From the NCBI RefSeq assembly GCF_016801025.1, contig NZ_CP068983.1:3154501-3218500 (forward strand): a stretch of 64,000 bases of DNA, written 5' to 3'. Shown here one piece after another: positions 55,455 through 63,727 of the stretch; position 1 is the stretch's first letter; each line of letters opens with the position of its first letter. The notes under the pieces were generated by a model. The model was not told where the DNA came from. It ran no database searches and saw only the letters and a program-made list of their open reading frames with translations. The DNA is from Paradevosia shaoguanensis. Its GTDB lineage: Bacteria > Pseudomonadota > Alphaproteobacteria > Rhizobiales > Devosiaceae. Position numbers and translations under genes: made by a program.

Positions 55455-55790
55455 GGAAGTGCAGGCTTCTGTTGCCAGGTGCCTGCGGACCCCGCCTGTC
55501 GCCCGGCTAGGAGCGGAGGACTTGAATTCCCAGTGCTAGCACCGCATTACGCGGCGAGAGCGACCGGAGCCTTATGGTTGTCATTAGCAACTATAAGTTT
55601 TGGACCGATAACGGTGGTACCTCACCGAGCAAAAGCAACCCTTTACGCCCTCGTCGATCCTGTTTCGCCCCCATGCAACCCGCCGGAGCGGGAGGAATTG
55701 GTGGAGGCGCCGGGTACTGCCCCCGGGTCCGATGGGTTTATTACGATAACCGTTTATCGCCATAGCCGTTGCCGGCACGTTCTATATAGG
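55455..55790 (-). ncRNA. ssrA: Transfer-messenger RNA, circularly permuted two-piece form
   Basis: Read on the minus strand, the acceptor piece comes first and ends with GGCAGTACCCGGCGCCTCCA followed by CCA near 55699; a short spacer follows; the coding piece then begins GGGGGCGAAACAGGATCGAC near 55675. The tag frame is GCT at 55588 to TAA at 55547 and reads ANDNHKAPVALAA, to follow the alanine carried by tmRNA. This rescues stalled ribosomes. Outer boundaries are approximate; a GCAGGC...GCCTGC hairpin lies at 55461-55486. Confidence 0.92.
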
Positions 55791-55847
55791 GGCGGCGGCG
55801 GCGCGATGCAAATGAATGGCGGCGCACAATTGGGGATTGTGACCAGC

Positions 55848-56405
55848 CTAGTTGGTGTCGCTCTTGATGTTCCCGCATTCGAGCTCGGAAAGCGCCTTTT
55901 CGTAGCGCGCCTTCATGGCCGGATGCGGCGGGGCGAGGCGCACGACGGCGAAAACGTCGTTCTGCGGGGATTCCACGATCAGCAATCCCTCGGCGATATC
56001 GAGCTGCTGTTGCGCCAAAAGCCGTGTTTGCGCGGGGTTGAAGATACCCAGGTCGAGGTTCTGTCCGATGCCGTCGCGATTGGTGGTCGAATAGATGACG
56101 GTACCGGCGCGATTGTAGACCGCGATCGACCAGAAGGCGTCGGGCAGGGTGCCTGAAACCACGCCGGGGCCCGAGGAAAGGTCAACCTGGCAGACCGCAT
56201 AGGCCATGTCCGGATCGAGCCGCAGCGGGTTGGGCTCGCCCAGTGCCGGCGCCGGCAGCACGACGGCTTTTTCCACCGCGCCAAGCGCCGTGATGCGCGT
56301 CCAGACGTCCTGCGTGGCGAAGATCGGCAGGGCCAGGATCACGACGATATGGATGATCCCGCCCAGCACTGCGCCGGCCAGGAGCCAGAGAAGAGTGCGG
56401 ATCAT
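55848..56405 (-). CDS. DUF1254-type membrane-anchored protein
   Basis: A 185-residue protein with an N-terminal helix (TLLWLLAGAVLGGIIHIVVI) and an outer domain (RLDPDMAYAVCQVDLSSGPG, DAFWSIAVYNRAGTVIYSTT, LLIVESPQNDVFAVVRLAPP) matching the DUF1254 layout. The function is unknown. Its ATG 56405 overlaps the stop of the DUF1214 gene (ATGA); GTG 56411 is an alternative. The DUF1254/DUF1214 pairing is common, and together they resemble the two halves of a larger exported protein family. Confidence 0.7.
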   Translation of the reverse strand: MIRTLLWLLAGAVLGGIIHIVVILALPIFATQDVWTRITALGAVEKAVVLPAPALGEPNPLRLDPDMAYAVCQVDLSSGPGVVSGTLPDAFWSIAVYNRAGTVIYSTTNRDGIGQNLDLGIFNPAQTRLLAQQQLDIAEGLLIVESPQNDVFAVVRLAPPHPAMKARYEKALSELECGNIKSDTN

Positions 56406-56977
56406 GCGCACGCCTCCCGGTCGATGATGGGCAGCGTGTCCGCGCCCGAGCCGACGCCGCCGAAGGCGGAGGTGTCGTAGAGCGTCAGCGCCAGCGAGAA
56501 CGGGCCGTTGCCCGTGATTTCCAGCCAGTTGAGTGGCGAAAGCGCCTTGCCCACGAAGATCGTTGCGGTGCCGTCTTCGTTGCGGGCGAGACGCGTGCTG
56601 TGCATGGTTGCTGCTGCCTCGTCGCGCGCGATGTTGGCGCCATCGGGCGCCTCCGCTACCAGCGTCCAGAAACTCGCGACCGGGGTCGTCCCGTGCACGC
56701 GATAGGTGCAGGAGCGATCGAGCGGGCGGCCCGTGCTGTCGTTGGTCGCGACGAATTCCAGCCCCTCGCTCTGGCCGAGCTGCAGCGTGCCGGCGCGGGC
56801 GATATGGGCGCGGGTATAGGGGTCGGGCGAGGGCGAGCCGGCGGCAGGCCAGGCGGCCCAGGGCCCGATGCGATAGGCGCCGAAGAGACGGCCATCGGAG
56901 AGCGCGAACCAGCTCAGGCCGAAGCCGACGGTGAGCGCGACCGCAAACATCAGGATCAGATGGGACAGGAAGCGCAC
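56402..56977 (-). CDS. DUF1214 domain protein
   Basis: A 191-residue protein with an N-terminal helix (LILMFAVALTVGFGLSWFAL) and a mature domain with VHGTTPVASFWTLVAEAPDG and NGPFSLALTLYDTSAF, typical of DUF1214. Role unknown. It follows the class A PBP gene by 3 bp, so the three genes probably share a transcript. Confidence 0.75.
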   Translation of the reverse strand: MRFLSHLILMFAVALTVGFGLSWFALSDGRLFGAYRIGPWAAWPAAGSPSPDPYTRAHIARAGTLQLGQSEGLEFVATNDSTGRPLDRSCTYRVHGTTPVASFWTLVAEAPDGANIARDEAAATMHSTRLARNEDGTATIFVGKALSPLNWLEITGNGPFSLALTLYDTSAFGGVGSGADTLPIIDREACA

Positions 56978-56980
56978 GCG

Positions 56981-59137
56981 TCAGTTACCCGGCGTCGATT
57001 GCGACACGACAAGCGTAGCCCCGCCGCTGGCACCCTGGAGCGTGCGCAGCGTATCCCCGAGCAGGTCCGCCACTTCGAGCAACTTGTCGGCAGCGGCCGG
57101 CTTGAGGCCGGGCGGGCGCTCCTCGACCGGGGCGACGGGCGCCGTGGGTTCGGCTTGCGCCACGATGGGCTTTTCGGGCGTGAAATCGACGCCGAACACC
57201 GGCTTGATCTCCACGTTGGTGTGGGCATAGGCCATGAACTTCTGCCAGGTCATGGCCGGCAAAGTGCCGCCGGTGAGGTTGTTGGTGGGCCGATAATCAT
57301 CGTTGCCGAACCAGACGGCGGCCACGTAATTGCCGGTAAAGCCGCAGAACCAGGCGTCGCGGTAGGAGCTCGTCGTGCCCGACTTGCCGACTGCGGGCAC
57401 ACCCGGAATATCGGCGCGGCGCCCGGTGCCCGAGGTGACCACGGCGCGCATCATCTGGTTCATGTAGGCCACGGTCTGCTCGGAGAGTATGCGCTCGCGG
57501 TGGGCTTCCGGGTCCGCTTCATAGACCAGGTCGCCGCGCAGCGTGTTGACGCGGGTGATGCCATAGGCGGGTGTCTTGTAGCCGTCATCGGCGAAGACCG
57601 AATAGGCCGAGGTCATGTCGAGCACGCTCACCGAGGCCACGCCCAGCGCCAGCGAACGGGTCACCTCGAAATCGTTGGTGATGCCCATGCGGTGCGCCAT
57701 GTCGGCGATCGGCTGGCGGCCGGTCTTGATCGAGAGCGTCACCGGCACCGTGTTGATCGACTGCGCGAAGGCCGAGATCAGCGAGATCTTGCCCTTGTAG
57801 TTGCGGCCGTAGTTCTGTGGGCACCAATTGCCGATGCAGACAGGATGGTCGTCGATCGTCGAGGTCGGCGTGAGCCCCAGATCCTCAAAGGCCGTGGAAT
57901 AGACGAAGGGCTTGAAAGCCGAGCCCGGCTGGCGGTTCGAGACGATGGCGCGGTTGAACTGGCTCTTGCCGTAGTCGAGCCCGCCGACCATGGCGCGGAT
58001 CGAGCCACTGGGCTCGGTCACCACCATGGCCGCTTCGGTAACCTTGTAGGCGGCGCCCTGTTCGCGGATGACCGAGGTCACCGCGTCTTCAGCATAGGAT
58101 TGCAGCACCGGGTCGATAGTGGTGCGAACGATGAAATTGTTGTCCGACCGGCCTGAGACGATGGTCTTCACCTGTTCGAAGGCCCAATCGAGGAAGTAGT
58201 TGGGCGAGTTGACCTCGGCGATCCGGTCGACGGGCGTTGCCGGGTTGCGGCGGGCGGCCGTTACCTGGCCCTCGGTGAGGTAGCCGGCATCGACCAGGTT
58301 GGAGAGCACCTGGTTGGCGCGGCCGCGTGCGGCGGCGAGGTCGACATGCGGAGCGAACTTGGTCGGCGCCTTGTAGAGGCCGGCGAGCATAGCGGCTTCG
58401 GCCAGGTTGATGTCGGTCACCGGCTTGCCGAAATAATATTCGGCCGCCGCCGTCACGCCGAAATTGCCGCCACCCATATAAGCGCGGTCGAGATAGAGCT
58501 TTAGGATCTGGTCCTTGGTGTAGTGCGCCTCCAGCCACAGGGCGAGGAAGGCTTCCTTGATCTTGCGCTCGAGCGTGCGCTCGTTGGACAGAAACAGGTT
58601 CTTGGCGAGCTGCTGGGTGATCGAGGAACCGCCCTGCAGCGAAGCGTCGCCCTGGGCGTTCGAGAAGAGCGCGCGGGCAGTGCCCATCACGTCGATGCCG
58701 AAATGGTCGTAGAAGCGCCGGTCTTCGGTGGCCAGCGTCGCCTTGATGAGGAAATCGGGCAGCTTGTCGAGCGCCACCGAATCGTCGCTGCGGATGCCGC
58801 GTCGGCCGACCTCGTTGCCGTAGCGATCGAGGAAGACCACCGAGATATCCTCGGCCTTGTTGAACTGGCCGGAGGCTGTGGCATCGAAAGCGGGGAGGGC
58901 GAGGGCGGTCATCAGCACGAGGCCGATGCTGCCCATGGTCAGGGCGTCCGAGAACAATTCCACGAAGAGGCGCTTGAAGCCGGAAACGCGGAAGATGGAC
59001 ATGAAGTCGCGAAAGCGCGTATAGCCGCGGCCGAGCGACTGCCACGTCTCGTAGAGAGTGGAATCCAGCCAGGCATCGGCGGCCAGCATCCGGCCCTTCT
59101 TGGGGCGCTTTTCTTTATGATAGAACGGATCCTGCAT
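56981..59137 (-). CDS. Bifunctional class A penicillin-binding protein
   Basis: A 718-residue peptidoglycan synthase. After a cytoplasmic region and one helix (ALTMGSIGLVLMTALALPAF), the GT51 glycosyltransferase domain shows ATEDRRFYDHFGIDVMG and GGSSITQQLAKNLFLSNERT, ending with the catalytic-site strand motifs. The transpeptidase domain has the active serine in QPGSAFKPFVYS and KSGTTSSYRDAW. ATG 59137 is used because the frame upstream to 59251 lacks support. It resembles PBP1a-like proteins of rhizobia. Confidence 0.92.
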   Translation of the reverse strand: MQDPFYHKEKRPKKGRMLAADAWLDSTLYETWQSLGRGYTRFRDFMSIFRVSGFKRLFVELFSDALTMGSIGLVLMTALALPAFDATASGQFNKAEDISVVFLDRYGNEVGRRGIRSDDSVALDKLPDFLIKATLATEDRRFYDHFGIDVMGTARALFSNAQGDASLQGGSSITQQLAKNLFLSNERTLERKIKEAFLALWLEAHYTKDQILKLYLDRAYMGGGNFGVTAAAEYYFGKPVTDINLAEAAMLAGLYKAPTKFAPHVDLAAARGRANQVLSNLVDAGYLTEGQVTAARRNPATPVDRIAEVNSPNYFLDWAFEQVKTIVSGRSDNNFIVRTTIDPVLQSYAEDAVTSVIREQGAAYKVTEAAMVVTEPSGSIRAMVGGLDYGKSQFNRAIVSNRQPGSAFKPFVYSTAFEDLGLTPTSTIDDHPVCIGNWCPQNYGRNYKGKISLISAFAQSINTVPVTLSIKTGRQPIADMAHRMGITNDFEVTRSLALGVASVSVLDMTSAYSVFADDGYKTPAYGITRVNTLRGDLVYEADPEAHRERILSEQTVAYMNQMMRAVVTSGTGRRADIPGVPAVGKSGTTSSYRDAWFCGFTGNYVAAVWFGNDDYRPTNNLTGGTLPAMTWQKFMAYAHTNVEIKPVFGVDFTPEKPIVAQAEPTAPVAPVEERPPGLKPAAADKLLEVADLLGDTLRTLQGASGGATLVVSQSTPGN

Positions 59138-59276
59138 CCGAAGTATCCCTCTACGCGCCCGTGCCTTGGATTCTCCCGGTTTCGGCCACATTGGCAAGGC
59201 GCTCGCTGGATTATGATCGGCGGCTCGCGAGCGCAAGTGCAAAGCCGCCATACCCTAGAGAATTGACGTTAACGAC

Positions 59277-59732
59277 ATGCCCTTCTGGGAAGAAAAATCG
59301 CTATCCGAGATGAACGAGGCCGAGTGGGAAGCACTCTGTGACGGCTGTGGCCGCTGCTGCCTCGTCAAGCTCGAGGACGAGGATAGCGGGCAAATCATCA
59401 CCTCCGATGTCCGCTGCAAGCTTCTCGATGGCGATAGCTGCACCTGCACCGACTATCCCAACCGGCAGCAGCAGGTGCCCGACTGCATCAAGCTCACGCC
59501 GGAAAATGTGTTGGAAATCCCCTGGATTCCGCGTACCTGCGCCTATCGGCGCCTCGCCGAAGGCAAGGGGCTCGCCTGGTGGCATCCGCTGATTGCGGGC
59601 GACATGCAGGCCATCGAGGATGTCGGGGTTTCCGTGCGCGGGCGTACCGTCAGCGAGCTCGACGTGCAGCCGGGTGAGTGGGAAGACCACGCCGTAGACT
59701 GGCCAGAATACGAGCCGCCCGAGGAAATCTGA
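59277..59732 (+). CDS. YcgN-like cysteine cluster protein (UPF0260)
   Basis: A 151-residue soluble protein with eight or so cysteines in conserved spacing: LCDGCGRCCLVKLEDEDSG, DVRCKLLDGDSCTCTDYPN and VPDCIKLTPENVL. The pattern suggests a metal or Fe-S site. Function is unknown. It is divergent from the PBP gene. Confidence 0.88.
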   Translation: MPFWEEKSLSEMNEAEWEALCDGCGRCCLVKLEDEDSGQIITSDVRCKLLDGDSCTCTDYPNRQQQVPDCIKLTPENVLEIPWIPRTCAYRRLAEGKGLAWWHPLIAGDMQAIEDVGVSVRGRTVSELDVQPGEWEDHAVDWPEYEPPEEI

Positions 59733-59841
59733 GCAGGTAAGGCTGCCTTTTGAGACGGAGTGCCAATAGCGGGGACGTCTGACCCATCACGAGGGCAGGG
59801 CACTGCCGCTATTGTCGGGACTTCCACGGCAGGAGTTTCCG

Positions 59842-60228
59842 ATGAGCGCGACTTTCTGGAATTACTTCTGGTACATCGCTTCGACCTTCCTGGTCTTTGC
59901 CTATTTCATCCTCGTGATCTTCGTCTTCGCCGACATGCTGCGCGACCGGACCATGAGTGGCTGGGCCAAGGCGGGCTGGACGATCTTCCTCATCATCCTG
60001 CCGTTCCCGATCGCCCTGGTTTACCTCATCGTGCGCGGCGACAGCATGCAGCAGCGCGAGGTCGAGCGTCAGCGCGCCTTGGCCGAGCGCGCCGACGAAT
60101 ACATTGTCAATGCCATCGGCAAGACCCCTGCCGACCGCATCGCCGCCGCCAAGAAGCTTTTTGACGATGGCGCGATCAACGAGGCGGAATATGCGCGGCT
60201 CAAGACGAAGGTGCTGGCTGGCGGGTAA
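59842..60228 (+). CDS. SHOCT domain membrane protein
   Basis: A 128-residue protein with two helices (FWYIASTFLVFAYFILVIFV and WTIFLIILPFPIALVYLIV) resembling a PLDc_N-type membrane domain, then a short coiled stretch and a C-terminal SHOCT domain (RIAAAKKLFDDGAINEAEYA). AGGAG lies just upstream of ATG 59842. The role is unknown. Confidence 0.85.
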   Translation: MSATFWNYFWYIASTFLVFAYFILVIFVFADMLRDRTMSGWAKAGWTIFLIILPFPIALVYLIVRGDSMQQREVERQRALAERADEYIVNAIGKTPADRIAAAKKLFDDGAINEAEYARLKTKVLAGG

Positions 60229-60273
60229 TGGCGCTCGTCGCCATCTAACATCTCTACTCCACCCCACCACCGT

Positions 60274-60360
60274 ACTTCCCCGGCCGCAGAGCCGGGGCCC
60301 ACGGATACCTCCACTCGGGCGGATGGGTGCAATAGGCCCCGGATCAAGTCCGGGGAAGTA
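60274..60360 (+). repeat. Repeat family A, copy 4
   Basis: Very close to copy 3: CTTCCCCGGCCGCAGAGC, then GGGGCCCACGGATACCTCC, TGCAATAGGCCCCGG and CCGGGGAAGT. The left flank CCCCACCACCGTA matches the inverse of the right flank of copy 3, showing outer inverted repeats. Confidence 0.82.
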
Positions 60361-60515
60361 ACGTGGTTGGGCACATACCGAGCTCGAATCACGCGCACAA
60401 TCCTGTGTGCAGGCGCCGCCGTCGCAATGCTCCCGCAATACTCCTCCGGCATCACCTCGCGGACCCAGCGGAATCCCCACCAAAACGCCTTTCCTCACCC
60501 CATTTTCTCCCGCTA

Positions 60516-60554
60516 TTGACACTCTGTCTTAGTGTGTTACTAATGTACTACACT
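60516..60554 (+). promoter_or_regulatory. GntR operon promoter with overlapping operator
   Basis: A perfect -35 TTGACA (60516-60521) is followed 16 bases later by TACTAA (60538-60543), a fair -10. An inverted repeat AGTGTGTTAC-TAAT-GTACTACACT spans 60531-60554 over the -10. It is close to the AGTGTA-N13-TACACT operator of YtrA-type GntR repressors, so autorepression is likely. Confidence 0.7.
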
Positions 60555-60569
60555 ATGCAGGCAATACAC

Positions 60570-60941
60570 ATGAACCAGTGGAACGAGACCCAACCCATTT
60601 TCATCCAGATCCGGCAACGGATCAGTCAGATGATCTTGCGGCAGGATGTGAAGGAAGGTGAGGCGCTGCCTTCGGTGCGCCAGATCTCCGCCGATCTTTC
60701 GGTCAATCCGCTGACCGTGACCAAGGCGTACCAATCCCTCGTCGATACCGGGATTGTTGAAACGAGAAGAGGACTAGGCATGTTCGTGCAAGAGGGCGCG
60801 CGACCGAGGCTTTTGGCTCAGGAGCGCGAGAAGTTCCTCACCGAGGAATGGCCGCGGATCAAGGCGCAGATCAAGGCGCTGGAACTCAACATCGATGACC
60901 TGCTCAAGCAGGATGAAACCAAGGCAGGAGCACAGTCATGA
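60570..60941 (+). CDS. GntR family regulator, YtrA subfamily
   Basis: A 123-residue repressor: N-terminal winged helix (QPIFIQIRQRISQMILRQDV, ALPSVRQISADLSVNPLTVT, TGIVETRRGLGMFV) and a short two-helix C-terminal part, the YtrA pattern rather than a ligand-binding GntR. These usually control an adjoining ABC transporter. ATG 60570 gives the family-typical N-terminus; ATG 60555 is possible. The stop overlaps the ATPase gene start. Confidence 0.9.
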   Translation: MNQWNETQPIFIQIRQRISQMILRQDVKEGEALPSVRQISADLSVNPLTVTKAYQSLVDTGIVETRRGLGMFVQEGARPRLLAQEREKFLTEEWPRIKAQIKALELNIDDLLKQDETKAGAQS

Positions 60942-61852
60942 GCAACGCTGTGAGCACTATTTCAGAGACGATTGCCTCCGAGCCGATCGTGCATGCGCGG
61001 GGTCTGCGCAAGCATTTCGGCAAGACGGAGGTTCTGCACGGTCTCGATTTCGATATTCCACCCGGGCGCATCTATGGCCTGATCGGCCATAACGGCGCCG
61101 GCAAGACCACCACGCTCAACGCCCTGCTCGGCCTCACCACCGCCGAGGGCACCATCCGGGTGCTGGGCAAGGATCCGTTCGCGCATCGCGCCGAGTTGAT
61201 GGAAAACGTCGCCTTCATTTCTGACGTCGCCAGCCTGCCGCGTTTCCTGCGCGTCCGCGAGCTCTTCGCGCTCCTCACCAATATCCATCCGAACTTCGAC
61301 CAGCAGAAGGCCCGCTCCTTCCTCGAAGGCACGGATGTGAAGATGGAAGCCAAGATCAAGCACCTCTCCAAGGGCATGATCGCGCAGCTTCACCTCGCCG
61401 TGGTCATGGCGATCGATGCGAAGCTCCTCGTGCTCGACGAGCCCACGCTCGGCCTCGATATCACCTATCGCAAGCGCTTCTACCGGCGGCTGCTCGAAGA
61501 CTACATGACCGAGGAGCGTACGCTGCTCATCACCACCCATCAGGTCGATGAGATCGAGTTCATGCTCTCGGACATCATGTTCATCCGCGATGGCGAGCTG
61601 GTACTGCACATGCAGATGGAAACGGTGAGCGGCAAATATGCCCAGCTTATCACCGGCCCCGACCATGCCGCCGACGCGCGAGCACTCAAGCCCATCTATG
61701 AGGAAACCCGGTTCGGGCAGACGGCGATGGTCTTCGAGAATGTCGACCGCGAGCGCCTCGAAGCCTTCGGCCAGGTGTCCACGCCCACGCTCAGCGATCT
61801 CTTCGTTGCCCTGATGCAGCGCACGCCCAGCAATTCCGGAGCTGCCCAATGA
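60938..61852 (+). CDS. ABC transporter ATP-binding protein
   Basis: A 304-residue ATPase with Walker A GHNGAGKTTTLNALLG, signature HLSKGMIAQLHLAVVMAI (a KGM form instead of SGGQ), Walker B LLVLDEPTLGLD and the switch His in ITTHQVDEIE. It pairs with the permease that follows (4-base overlap). Substrate unknown; YtrA-type units often respond to cell-wall stress. Confidence 0.92.
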   Translation: MSNAVSTISETIASEPIVHARGLRKHFGKTEVLHGLDFDIPPGRIYGLIGHNGAGKTTTLNALLGLTTAEGTIRVLGKDPFAHRAELMENVAFISDVASLPRFLRVRELFALLTNIHPNFDQQKARSFLEGTDVKMEAKIKHLSKGMIAQLHLAVVMAIDAKLLVLDEPTLGLDITYRKRFYRRLLEDYMTEERTLLITTHQVDEIEFMLSDIMFIRDGELVLHMQMETVSGKYAQLITGPDHAADARALKPIYEETRFGQTAMVFENVDRERLEAFGQVSTPTLSDLFVALMQRTPSNSGAAQ

Positions 61853-62727
61853 AGTCGTTCATTGCCCTGATCAAGCGCGAATATCTCGAGCATCGGGGCG
61901 CGTTCCTCTATGGGCCGCTGATCCTGATTGGCCTGATGGTCGTCGGTACGGTGCTGCCGTTCCTCGCCGGCCGGATTCGCGCCGACTATTTCGGGGAAGA
62001 GATCGGGGGCACGCTCAAGTTCTACGAACTCGCCTTCATGGCGTCGATCGCGGGCTGGACGTTCTACCTGCTGATCACGCTCTTCTTCTACTACGCCGAT
62101 GCGTTTTCTGCCGACAAACGCAATAACGCGATGCTCTTCTGGAAGTCGATGCCGGTCAGCGACCTCAAGGTGCTCAGCTCCAAGATGGTCGCCGGTCTCA
62201 CCGTCTTTCCGGCGCTGATCTTTCTCGCCATGCTGTTCTCGGGGGCCTGGGCCTATGTCATGGCCCTCATGGTCCACTGGCAGTTCCCGCTCTTTGCGGC
62301 GCCCGATTTCATCGCCGCCGTCAACAGCTTCTGGCGCATTGGGCTGGTCGGGCTGATCTTCCTGGCGCTGGCGCTGCTCTGGATCGCGCCGTTCTTCGCC
62401 TGGGCCGGCGCGCTCTCGACTGCCGTCGGTCGCTGGGCGTTGCCGATGGCCGCGCTCATCCCCGGCATCCTCATCCTGCTCGAGAACGTCTTTCTCAAGG
62501 GGCAGGACGGCGGCTTCATCCTCAACTACCTGCGTTACCGCGCCGATTTCACCTGGGCACGCAATGCCGTGCAGAACCAGATCATCAGCCTGGCTCCGGT
62601 CGATATCGTGCGGTTCGTGAGTGACCTGCTGGCCCATATCGATTGGGTGCAGATGGTGGCCGGTTGGGCCTTCGTCGTGATCGTCATCGTCGCGGCCAGC
62701 GAATATCGCCGCCGCAAGCTCGACTGA
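61849..62727 (+). CDS. ABC-2 type transporter permease
   Basis: A 292-residue membrane protein with about six helices (GPLILIGLMVVGTVLPFLAG, TFYLLITLFFYYADAFSADK, FPALIFLAMLFSGAWAYVMA, and others). The motif DAFSADKRNNAMLFWKSMPV, with charged residues after the second helix, is typical of ABC-2 permeases. It is coupled to the ATPase gene and probably exports a lipid, drug or peptide. Confidence 0.88.
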   Translation: MKSFIALIKREYLEHRGAFLYGPLILIGLMVVGTVLPFLAGRIRADYFGEEIGGTLKFYELAFMASIAGWTFYLLITLFFYYADAFSADKRNNAMLFWKSMPVSDLKVLSSKMVAGLTVFPALIFLAMLFSGAWAYVMALMVHWQFPLFAAPDFIAAVNSFWRIGLVGLIFLALALLWIAPFFAWAGALSTAVGRWALPMAALIPGILILLENVFLKGQDGGFILNYLRYRADFTWARNAVQNQIISLAPVDIVRFVSDLLAHIDWVQMVAGWAFVVIVIVAASEYRRRKLD

Positions 62728-62749
62728 TCCTTCCCGTGCTGCGCTGGCC

Positions 62750-63661
62750 TCAGGGCCAGCGCACGCCCGTCATTTCCTCCGAAACCGTCCAGAGCCGCCG
62801 TGCGATTGCCGGGTCCTTGGCCCGATCCACTGGTTGCACCAGCGTGGGATAGCCCTTCATCTCGTTGCGACCGTCCGGTCCGTAGAACTGGCCACCTTCG
62901 ACGCCCGGCGCCGTCGCGGCATAAAGCTGGGGCAGGGCGCCCATTTCGGGCGGCTGCGCCATGAAGGCATTGCCGAACTTCAGCAGCCACGACATGAATC
63001 CGGTAGGTCCCGTCGACTGCAGGTTGGTCGAGGCATAACCGGGATGCGCAAGCACGCTCTTGATTGGCAGCTTTTCCGCCCGCAGCAGTCGGTCGAGCTC
63101 CAGCGCGAAATAGACATTGGCGATCTTGGACTGAGAATAGGCGCCCGAGCGCGAATAGGTTTTGACCGCGCCCAGGTCGTCGAAATGGATATGGCCGCTT
63201 TTGTGCAGCCCTGAACTCATCGTCACGACCCGCGCGTCCGCACTGCCGGCAAAGGCCGGGAGCAGTTGCAACGTCAGTGCGAAATGGGCCAGGTGGTTGG
63301 TGCCGAACTGCAGCTCGAACCCCTGTTTGGTTACCCGGCGCGGCGGCATCATGATGCCGGCATTGTTCATGAGCACATCCAGCCGCCGTCCGCTCGCGAC
63401 GAACCCGCTGGCGAAGGCCGCAATCGAATCGAGATCGGCCAGGTCCGCCAGCGCCAGCTCGACCTTGGCGTCCGGCACGGCCGAGAGGATTGCTCGTCGC
63501 GCGCTCTCGCCCTTGGCGGGGTCTCGCACGACCATCATCACATCGGCGCCATGTCGCGCCAGTTCGAGCGCCGAAACGTAGCCCAGCCCGCTATTGGCGC
63601 CGGTGATAACGATGGTGCGCCCGGTCTGATCCGGAATATCGGCGGCGGTCCAATGGGCCAT
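62750..63661 (-). CDS. Short-chain dehydrogenase/reductase
   Basis: A 303-residue SDR with the cofactor loop TGANSGLGYVSALELARHG, NNAGIMMPP, the serine in VVTMSSGLHKSG and the catalytic YSQSK. It resembles retinol-dehydrogenase-like (WW-oxidoreductase-like) SDRs. The substrate is unknown. It is divergent from a TetR gene, which probably controls it. Confidence 0.9.
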   Translation of the reverse strand: MAHWTAADIPDQTGRTIVITGANSGLGYVSALELARHGADVMMVVRDPAKGESARRAILSAVPDAKVELALADLADLDSIAAFASGFVASGRRLDVLMNNAGIMMPPRRVTKQGFELQFGTNHLAHFALTLQLLPAFAGSADARVVTMSSGLHKSGHIHFDDLGAVKTYSRSGAYSQSKIANVYFALELDRLLRAEKLPIKSVLAHPGYASTNLQSTGPTGFMSWLLKFGNAFMAQPPEMGALPQLYAATAPGVEGGQFYGPDGRNEMKGYPTLVQPVDRAKDPAIARRLWTVSEEMTGVRWP

Positions 63662-63698
63662 TGTTCATTCCTGTTGCGTTCGGTGCTATCTAAACAAT

Positions 63699-63718
63699 GT
63701 TAAGTCGTTTATCTTAAC
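63699..63718. promoter_or_regulatory. Candidate TetR operator
   Basis: GTTAAG-N8-CTTAAC is a 20-bp inverted repeat in the 66-bp gap between the divergent SDR and TetR genes, about 10 bp before the TetR start. Confidence 0.55.
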
Positions 63719-63727
63719 GCTGTAAAG

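Larger units (their letters stand above)
60229..60569. other. Gene-free stretch before the GntR gene
   Basis: Contains repeat family A copy 4 (60274-60360), about 150 bp in which I see no named element, and the GntR promoter/operator at 60516-60554. Confidence 0.7.

Noticed and set aside
55479-56156. Plus-strand open frame of 225 codons across the tmRNA region
   Set aside because: It runs antisense to the tmRNA and into the DUF1254 gene; no domain or ribosome site.
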